From the NCBI RefSeq assembly GCF_040807025.1, contig NC_090947.1, forward strand, positions 5,146,001 through 5,210,000: DNA of 64,000 nucleotides, written 5' to 3'. The notes beneath the pieces are model-generated. The model was not told where the DNA came from. It saw only the letters and a list, made by a program, of their open reading frames with translations, and made no database searches. Below, piece by piece: positions 55,929-64,000 of this stretch; the stretch's first letter is position 1, and every line of letters begins with the position of its first letter. Origin of the DNA: Struthio camelus (Eukaryota > Chordata > Aves > Struthioniformes > Struthionidae). Position numbers and translations under genes: made by a program.

Positions 55929-57250
55929 GGCCACCTGACCAGGAGGAAGTCATCGATGAGGCCTTCTACCGACAGCTGGAAGTAGCCTCACGATCACAGG
56001 CCTTGGTTCTCATGGGAGACGTCAACCACCCTGACATCTGTTGGCAAGACAGCACAGCTAGGCATAAACAGTCAAAGAGGTTCCTGCAAAGCATTGATGA
56101 TTTCTTGACTCAGGTGGTGGAGACACCAACGAGGAGAGGTGCAGTGCTAGACCTTGTACTAACAAACAAAGAAGGTCTAGTTGGAGAGGTGAAGGTTGGG
56201 GGCAGCCTTGGCTGCAGTGACCATGAGATGGTGGAGTTCAGGATCCTGCGAGGAGGGAGCAGGGCAATGAGTAGGATTGCAACCCTGGACTTCAGGAGAG
56301 CTAACTTTGGCCTCTTCAGGGACCTACTTAGGGGAATCTCCTGGGGCAGGGCCCTAGAAGGAAGAGGGGTCCAAGAGAGCTGGTTAATATTCAAGCATCA
56401 CCTCCTCCAGGCTCAAGATCGGTGCATCCCTCTGAGGAAGAAGTCGAGCAAAGCGGACAGGAGACCTGCCTGGATGAGCAAGGAACTCCTGGCAAAACTC
56501 CAGCAGAAGAAGAAAGTCTACAGAATGTGGCAAAGGGGACAAGCCACTTGGGAGGAATACAGGGACGTTGTCAGAGCGTGCAGGGATGCGACAAGGAAGG
56601 CTAAGGCCCAGTTGGAATTAAATCTGGCAAGGGATGTCAAGGACAACACGAAGGCCTTCTTCAAATACATCCATAGCAAAAGGAAGACTAGGGAAAACGT
56701 GGGCCCGCTGCTGAATGGGGCAGGTGCCCTGGTGACAAAGGATACAGAGAAGGTAGAGTTATTGAATGCTGCCTTTGCTTCCGTCTTCACTGCTAAGGCC
56801 AGTCCTGAGGAATTCCAGACCTTGGAGACAAGAGAGGAAGTCTGGAGAAAGGAAGACTCTCCCTTGGTGGAGGAGGATCAGGTTAGAGATCTTTTGTCCA
56901 AACTTGACATCCATAAATCCATGGGCCCCGATGGGATGCACCCACGAGTGCTGAGGGAGCTGGCGGATGTTATCGCTAGGCCACTCTCCATCATCTTGGA
57001 AAGGTCCTGGAGATCAGGAGAAGTGCCTGAGGACTGGAAGAAAGCCAATGTCACGCCAGTCTTCAAAAAGGGCAAGAAGGAGGAGCCAGGAAACTCCAGG
57101 CCTGTCAGCCTCCCCTCCATCCCGGGAAAGGTGATGGAACAGCTCCTCCTGGAGGTCCTCACTAAGCATGTGGAGGACAAGAAGGTGATCAGGAGGAGTC
57201 AGCATGGATTCACCAAAGGGAAATCATGCTTGACCAATCTGATGGACTGA
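55923..57250 (+). pseudogene. CR1 ORF2, first part (endonuclease remnant to RT start)
   Basis: An uninterrupted stretch from about 55923 to the stop at 57248-57250 encodes the end of the endonuclease, the connecting region and the first RT motifs ([38 protein letters not shown]). Directly before it, in frame, is a TAG at 55916-55918 belonging to the junction palindrome, so no start codon of the element survives. It breaks right after CLTNL, where a short deletion shifts the frame. Confidence 0.9.
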
Positions 57251-58356
57251 CTGGCTGGGTAGCTGAGGGGAGAGCAGTGGGTGTTGTCTACCTGGACTTC
57301 AGCAAGGCTTTTGACACTGTCTCCCATCACATCCTCCTAGGTAAGCTCAGGAAGTGTGGGCTAGATGAGCGGACGGTGAGGTGGCTTGAGAACTGGCTGG
57401 ATGGCCAAGCTCCGAGGGTTGTGGTGAATGGCGCAGAGTCAAGTTGGAGGCCTGTGGCTAGCGGTGTCCCCCAGGGGTCAGTCCTGGGTCCAGTCTTGTT
57501 CAATGTATTCATCGATGACCTGGAGGAAGGGACAGAGTGCACCCTCAGCAAGTTTGCTGATGATACTAAACTGGGAGGAGAGGCTGACACACCAGAAGAC
57601 TGTGCTGCCATTCAGAGGGACCTGGACAGGCTGGAGAGGTGGGCGGAGAGGAACCTCCTGAAGTTCAACAAAGGCAAGTGCAAGGTCCTGCACCTAGGGA
57701 GGAAGAACCCCAAGCACCAGTACAGGCTGGGGGTTGACCTGCTGGAAAGTAGCTCTGCCGAGAAGGACCTGGGAGTGCTGGTGGACAACAAGTTAAGCAT
57801 GAGCCAGCAGTGTGGCCTTGTGGCCAGGAAGGCCAAGGTGATCCTGGGGTGCATTAGGCAGAGTGTTGCCAGCAGGGGGAGGGAGGTGATCCTGCCCCTC
57901 TCCTCAGCCCTGCTGAGGCCTCCCCTGGAGTACTGTGTCCAGTTCTGGGCTCCCCAGTACACGAGAGACATGGCCCTACTGGAGAGAGTCCAGCGGAGGG
58001 CTACCAAGATGATTAGAGGGCTGGAGCACCTCTCCTATGAAGAAAGGCTGCAAGAGCTGGGCCTGTTCAGCCTGGAGAAGAGAAGATTGAGAGGGGATCT
58101 CATCAACGTGTCCAAGTATCTGAAGGGGGAGTGTCAAGAGGATGAGGCCAGCCTCTTCTCCGTGGTGCCCAGCGACAGGACAAGAGGCAATGGGCAGAAA
58201 CTGAACCACAGGCAGTTCCATCTGAACCTGAGGACAAACTTCTTGACTGTGAGGGTGACAGAGCATTGGACCAGGTTGCCCAGAGAGGTGGAGGAGTCTC
58301 CTTCGCTGGAGATATTCAAAACCCGTCTGGATGTGATCCTGGGTAACGTGCTCTAG
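57226..58356 (+). pseudogene. CR1 ORF2, second part (RT palm to C-terminus)
   Basis: The second frame carries the RT palm, including GVPQGS and FADD, and the C-terminal region up to the natural stop. It is free of other stops over 1.1 kb, which suggests a fairly recent insertion. The ATG at its left end is not the element's own start; it arises where the frame was shifted. Confidence 0.9.
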
Positions 58357-58436
58357 AGGTCCCTGCTTGGGCAGGGAGGTTGGACTAGATGATCTCCAGA
58401 GGTCCCATCCAACCTAAACGATTCTGTGATTCTGTA

Positions 58437-61400
58437 AATATGATTTTAGGTATTGTAGTATCACTGTGTCAGGAGCTGCATACAATTTGTAATTGCGTCC
58501 AGTGCACGTTGTCAATAGGTGTGTATACCTAGTAGCATGATGGTAGGATGAAGTTTTGCATGACGTGAATTTCCTTGCCAGCTGCATGAAGAGGGGTAAG
58601 CAAGTTCTGCTTAATCGTTTCAGCAGCTCTCTCAATGTTCACTCTTGAAACTTGCAGAGGTAAGATTCTATTGAAAAGCATGGCAAAAGCATGCATAGTC
58701 TTGAATATACTGGAGTAAAGAAACTCAAGCCTGAAAAAGTAAGACAAGGATCAGTTGTTCATCCTCACTGTGTTCTTGAACAACAAAGACCGCCTTGAAA
58801 AGCTGACACCTTCAGAAGGTTTTCAAACCACTTGGGTATCGCTGACTGGTTGTGTGGCACTCTTGCTTTTCTATTGGTGTTTGAAATTATTGCACAGACA
58901 ACAGCTTTGATGCAACTCTTTGATAGGACTTTGGCACTTGGAGACTTGCACAGCAGAATCTGGAAAGGCCGGCACTGGGCTTCTCAGGTCTCTTACTAGG
59001 TTTACAGTCTCTATTGCATGTATTTTCACAAACTGAGATGAAGCTGAACCTGTTTTTGTTTGCCCTATATGAACAAACCTGACCTTTTGTTTGGGGGGGG
59101 GGGGGGGAGCTTTTAATCATTGAAGGAAAGATTTGTGTCAGTCTCGTTATGGCTTAGCTCTTCACTGAATACAGGTAATATCCCATGTCACACTATTTTA
59201 AGGCCCAGCTGAATATGTCACAACTCTGCTAATTTTGATATGTTTCCGTAAACTAGCTACCTCTTGCAGCACCTCTAAGTAGCCAAAATTGCTCATTTAG
59301 AAGTGGCAAGAAGTCATGTTCTTGACTTATTCTCCAGGGTGTTCAGAATCTCTTGTGTGCAGTCATATATATTTTCCTTAGGCACTCAAGTGGCTTTTTA
59401 GCTGAATGTCTAGCAAGAATCTTTAAATGCGTATAGCAAAAAGCTCTTAAGTGATTGGTGTTCAGTAAGAATTTATAATAACGTTTAAACATGTGTTATG
59501 TTTTGTGTGTGGTGCTGGAGGAGGGCAGGAAGAGGTTCCTCTTTAAAATGTGTTTGGGATCAAATTTAGCCTTCCTTGGCCTTTGCCTTGCAAATGGAGC
59601 CACAAACGCTTTAGCAAAAATCCAGGTGCCCCCCTGCCCACTTGAGGAACGAAATTGAGGTTTCTAAATCTTCTATAGGCTCTCTGTAACTTTGGCCGAA
59701 ACATTACTGTGCTATGGAAAGGCTTTTCCATTTCACAGAGAGCTTGAGAGATATAAGAAGGGGGCACGCAAGCAAAATGTTCAGGCTTGAAAAGCCTTTA
59801 CCCACCTCTTCCAACCATTACAACGAAGCTATGTAAACAAGAACAAAGGGCCAAGGCTTAGGAGGGCCTGTGTCCTGGCTCCCTCCCTCCTTTCTTGTGC
59901 CCTGCTAATTTTGTGGCACTGAATTGTGCCCTGTACTTTCCCTGAATCATCACTTTGCAAATCTCTTTTTTTTTTCCTGCTACTGCCTCTGGTAATTATC
60001 CTAATTAAAAGGAGTGGTTGGATTGGTCTAGGTAAGTGGATTTGCTTAATGTGGAAAACACTTTTCAATGTGGGAACTTTATTATTATTTCTTTTCCATC
60101 CAATGGATGCAGGTACCCTTGTATAATAAAGTCATGTCTCTGACAAAACGCTTGCTTTACTTCAGTGGCTCTTTTTTCCTAGACCCCTGAGGAGTGAGGA
60201 TCAGTTTTAAGAACAGGAGGCAAGAGCAGGGTCATCACTTCAGATGGTGCCGTTATAGTTGTGTGTTATCCACGTGGCTGGTTAGAATTGGCCTCCTTGC
60301 GCTTAGGACAGGATCCGCCCACCTCTGCATTATGACGAGGGTTTCTTAAGTAGAAGTGGAGCAGTGAGGAGTAGAAATTGGATCTTATCAAAAAGGTTTA
60401 TTTACTTAGGACTGTTTCTGAGGCAAGCACAACTTTAAAGGTATGCAGTCTGTATCAAAGCAGTTTTGCCAGGCTGGTTAATTCTCCTGTTTGGGGGGGG
60501 GGATGTTTGTTTATGGGTTGTTTGGGGTTTTTTTTTACCCTTTAGGATTTCGGTGAGCTGACTTTCAGCCCAGGAGAGGGCCTTCTTTATCCTAGTATAT
60601 TAAAGTGATTCTTCATTACCTCGGGGGGGGAGGGGGGAAGATTTCATCAGTTGCCTGTGGTTGCTCAGTCTTTTTCCTAGCTAAGCTGAATAAATTGTCA
60701 ACGTGCTAAAAGTATTCAAATGTTACTTGGGACTCTAAAACATTTTGCATGAGCCTTTCCTCAGAAAAGCAAATTGTCTCGCTGCTGTTTTGACTGTAGA
60801 ATTAACTCAGTTTTGTGTTTTAATGTCCCTCGTGTTTTGACGGGTTGATCTACTGGAATAAAAGCAGAAGAATTGTATTGCATAGCCTGTTTAGCGCAGT
60901 AGTTTTGCAATTTAGTACAATACTTGATGGTAGTGCAAGATGAAATATTTTTAAGATGTACAGTATTTATAACTGCAGAGGCAACAAGACGGGTAAGATC
61001 CCCTGAGTTGTAGGGGAATGTAAGACATGTCCGTGAGCAAGTACAGCCGCTTTTCAAGGGACCTCAGGCAATGCGGTGCGCAGATAGGCGTGCAGCCCTA
61101 GCTGTCAGAGGGTTGAGACTTGAGGCTAGCTCAGATTTAGGTTGTCAGGTTTGGAGACCCATCACATGCATCTCATGCCAAGTACATGTATTTCTCAGCA
61201 AAACTATTTTTTTTGGAAATCTGCAAGATTTAGTAGTTGGGGCACTTCATTTGCTGTTCAAAGTTTTCACTGACTGGGGAAGATATGAACTGCAAATGGA
61301 AAATATTATATGGACCAGTGGACCTATTAATTGTCCCGCTAGTCTAGTTAGTTTTTTAAGTTAATCTCCTACACATAGCTAATTTATATTTTTATAGCTT

Positions 61401-64000
61401 TTTCTCAGGTGCTCACCCTCTTGAATTTTTTTCCCTGCTTCACAGCAAGCCAAGTGATTTGAAAAATGAGATCTGTGTGTTTGCAGTTTCACAGTACTTC
61501 ACAAATGCTTTCACTCAAGTGGCCTATCTTGCCAGTTCTTTGTGCACAATAAGTTTAGCATTAGTAAAAATTGTTTTTTGTTGCCTTCCATTTTAGATGT
61601 GTGGGTTGTCTTTCAGTAGTCAAAGTCCCATTCTGAACGATCCCAGGTTGAGTGGGAAAGCTTGGGGATAGACTCCAGTCTCAAGTTACAAATGTCATAG
61701 GGCAAAAATCATCATAACCTGCTGGTAATTCCAGGAGGCACTAGGCCCATGGCATTGACATAATTTTGTCTGCTTTTTGAGTTGAATCAAGATAGTGCAA
61801 GACTTTGCTATCCAAGTGTAAGAGCATGCTGAACTTCCTGACGGCAGCAGGCTAATTCAAAGCCTGGCCCTATTTGGATGTCTAAGCTGGTCTTTCTGGC
61901 TACATGGGTTCAGTTTGCTTCCTCTCACACACTCAAAATAGAGTGCTGACTGGCGAGTCCAACACTGGTCAGAGATTTCCACCTGGGAACTAGTTACAGT
62001 ACAGGATTGGGACCTGGATGCAGGACTTCTGAGCACTGAACTCTCTTTGAGGCTGGGGAAAAGCTTAGTTTATGCTCGGCTGTGGAGCCGTAAATAGCTT
62101 TGGGTGTGAAAACGGAGCAGCTGAGAACTCTTGAGTACAAAGTGTTTTATAGCTGTTCTTTGCCTGTATCGGAAGCTTTGCAAGTTTGGGGCTTCCAAAG
62201 AATTGGCAGAGGTGTCTCCGTGTTTATCTTCTTCGCTCCGTTTCGTCCCTTATTTCCTCAAAGTTTCCTGAAACGTATAGAAAGTAGCTAAGCTTCTCGC
62301 TGTCCGGCCACCGCAAGTGAACTCTGTGCTTTATACCTGAGACTTGAGCAGCGTTGCACTGTAAACTGAATCCTCGCTCTAAAGCTTTTTTCATAAGAAG
62401 TTCTTTGATCTGTCAGGCCTGAAGATGTCACCTGTCATCTCCTGTAAAGTCGTACTCGGATGATGTTGCATGGCTCTTCATCGGGCTCGTCTTTGTTCTC
62501 GGCGCAGCCAGCCTTCTGCTCTGATTGGAATTTGTTCTAGCTGTAAGAGCCCTCCACCGACTATTCACTACCTTGATGACTGACTAATAAGAGACTGTTT
62601 GCATCAAAGGATACATCTGACTCTTGAATGTTTAAATTGACTTGCAGAAAGCCCACTTGCGCTCTGGTAGACAGAAGTGTTTTTAGAGACCTTGTATTCT
62701 GGCTTTGGTGTCAGACATGCTCCTGCAGAAGCAACTGCATCCGTCGTCTTTGAGCGTGCAGCTCGTTAAGCCGTCGCACGCGTTTAGACCCGTTCTGAAA
62801 AAACTCGCGACCTATAGTAGGGGCAGGAAAATGTTATCATAGATGTTCCTAAAGACGCTGCCTTTATGTGTCGGAGGGGACTTGATGCATATTTCCTGCT
62901 TAGTTTCGCTTGAGAAACTAGATGAAAACTCACTTTTTTTCATCCTGAACAAGGTGGGAGATTTCTCTTCTTCTTTAGCTTGACTGAATGAAGACAGAAC
63001 TGAGCATGTCTTCTTGGCAGCAGCTTGTGCTTCTCGTTCCTGTACAATATCCCCAGCTCTGCTGGTACAGCTGTTCATGTGGCTCCATCTATCTGTTCCC
63101 TCATCCTGTTCACAGGATTAAAAAACAGCCACTTCTTGCGTGCCGAAAATGGTTCCTCAGCTACCTGCACTAATAACTGTACCGGCGCTGCAGGGACTAA
63201 GACAAAGTCTCTTTCTGATTTATGGTTATTTACTTCTTGGATAGTTAGTGGGCGCCTCTGTAAAAAGAACAAATCTGTTCTGACCTTATTCTTCGCACAG
63301 GATGGGTAAATTAAATACTGTGCTCGAGTCTGTCTGGGGGTGTTCCCTGTCTTGGGGTTTGTTTCTCTTCTCTTTTTTTCTTTTTTTCTTCCTGAACTCT
63401 CCTCTCTCTCATGTCTCAGCTGCTCTTTCACTTACCCAACAGCGATGGGCTTATTTGAAACCTGAGCTGTTGGATTTCTTGCCGCGGTTTAGCCGTTGCA
63501 CCTTAACGTCGTAGGCGCAGCCACCAGCTCTGGGATACTGCAGACTGACAAGGTGGCATTTGCAGTGCGCTGGTAAGAAGCGATTGAAATGCTCTTTTAA
63601 AAAAAAAAAAAAAGGGAGGGAAAAAGCCTCACAACTAAGTGAATACAGAGGGTGGAGCTGCAGTTCCCTTCTGTACAGTTTAATTGGCAAAAAGACACTA
63701 TTCTGTATTTAACCGTGATGGCCTGAACTGAAATGTTCATGAGATTTTTTCTTTTTTTTTCTCCTTTTTAGCAGTCGAGGACACCACTGTAGTTTTGATT
63801 ATAGGGGAGAGGGAGGAAAGAACTCCCCAACCTCTCCAGCTGGCGTAGTGGGGGGTTTTCCCCCCTGCTCTGTTCTTAGTACAAGGTCAGCCATGCATTT
63901 TAAAGACGTTAGCGTGCAAGCTAATATTTGTTTCTCTGGATACATTGTTCAAAGGACCTGTCCTGCCGCGGTTAGTCAGATATGGCCCTTATTTGAAGGC
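58437..64000 (+). other. BARD1: BARD1 intron 6, portion after the CR1
   Basis: I searched for the segment that follows the ankyrin repeats in BARD1 (NIFGLRPVDYTDD-like) and did not find it. Only G, A and T homopolymer runs are visible. The next BARD1 exon therefore probably lies beyond 64000. Confidence 0.65.
59093..59107. repeat. G15 run
   Basis: Fifteen consecutive G in BARD1 intron 6, 0.65 kb after the CR1. Shorter G runs occur near 60497 and 60624. Confidence 0.9.

Larger units (their letters stand above)
55919..58436 (+). mobile_element. CR1 LINE (avian), long but 5'-truncated and frameshifted
   Basis: This non-LTR retrotransposon lies in the sense direction in BARD1 intron 6. The 5' coding part (from about 55923) starts YYRPPDQEE and includes [12 protein letters not shown] of the APE-type endonuclease, whose N-terminal part is missing. 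The reverse transcriptase shows [37 protein letters not shown] and FADDTKLGG with the catalytic Asp pair. The coding region is in two frames, one ending at a TGA at 57248-57250 and the other taking over just before (from 57226) and running to a TAG at 58354-58356. The short 3' UTR ends in ATTCTGTGATTCTGTA (58421-58436), the CR1 terminal repeat. No target-site duplication is evident, as is usual for CR1. It cannot move by itself. Confidence 0.96.

Noticed and set aside
55919..58436. Reverse-transcriptase frames considered as a domesticated host gene
   Set aside because: The ends, frame break and 3' octamer repeat are those of an ordinary CR1 insertion, and there is no sign of a host promoter or splicing into it.
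58437..64000. Search for BARD1 exon 7 and later exons
   Set aside because: No segment with the expected residues and splice sites was found; frames present there are short and unrelated.
1..64000. tRNA, rRNA, CRISPR arrays, operons, LTR elements or endogenous retroviruses
   Set aside because: I looked for repeat-spacer arrays, LTR pairs, gag/pol/env-type frames and tRNA-like foldbacks and found none beyond the CR1 and the old SINE remnants.

Overview
The window is a stretch of avian nuclear genome carrying the 3' half of ABCA12 and the 5' half of BARD1, both on the + strand and tail to head. The avian assignment rests on three things: the spliced proteins match the vertebrate genes throughout, the introns are short, and a long CR1 LINE lies at about 55.9-58.4 kb with the bird-type 3' end (a closing run of ATTCTGTG-like octamers). 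The species cannot be named. As I recall the human map, ABCA12 and BARD1 are also neighbours there in the same relative orientation, so this is an ancestral gene pair. Layout: 1-25,388 holds the last 20 coding exons of ABCA12. All junctions are GT-AG, and joined they give one uninterrupted frame of 895 codons plus stop. It encodes the second transmembrane half, its large extracellular loop, the second ATP-binding domain and the C-terminal regulatory region of the keratinocyte lipid transporter. One 94-nt exon (3380-3473) and one 55-nt exon (11453-11507) are too short to show as open reading frames and were found by following splice phase and protein homology. A poly(A) signal follows about 100 nt after the stop. 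The interval 25.5-34.2 kb is intergenic. Its first part is AT-richer and holds a recognisable MIR-type SINE. Its second part (about 28.2-34.2 kb) is GC/CpG-rich, with scattered ATTA/TAAT cores, a perfect hairpin and a long polypyrimidine tract, and it holds no gene I can support. From 34.2 kb a TATA-less CpG island with four evenly spaced GC boxes and NRF1-like palindromes leads into BARD1. Exons 1-6 of BARD1 are present (start 34466, last coding base in the window 55194): the complete RING finger with all eight zinc ligands, the long basic exon 4, and the ankyrin repeats. The remaining exons, including the BRCT domains, lie beyond the right edge. Intron 6 contains the CR1, inserted in the sense direction and inactivated by a 5' truncation and an internal frameshift; its 5' junction has an unusual nested palindrome. 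The two genes do not form a pathway. ABCA12 moves glucosylceramide-type lipids into lamellar granules of epidermis, while BARD1 is the obligate E3-ligase partner of BRCA1 in the nucleus. They are linked only by synteny. I see no prokaryotic, viral, CRISPR or defence-type system, and nothing that I would call a new biological system. The items most worth a second look are the CR1 junction palindrome, the GC-box array, the hairpin at 28.4 kb, the CpG-rich intergenic block, and the cluster of very old amniote SINE remnants.
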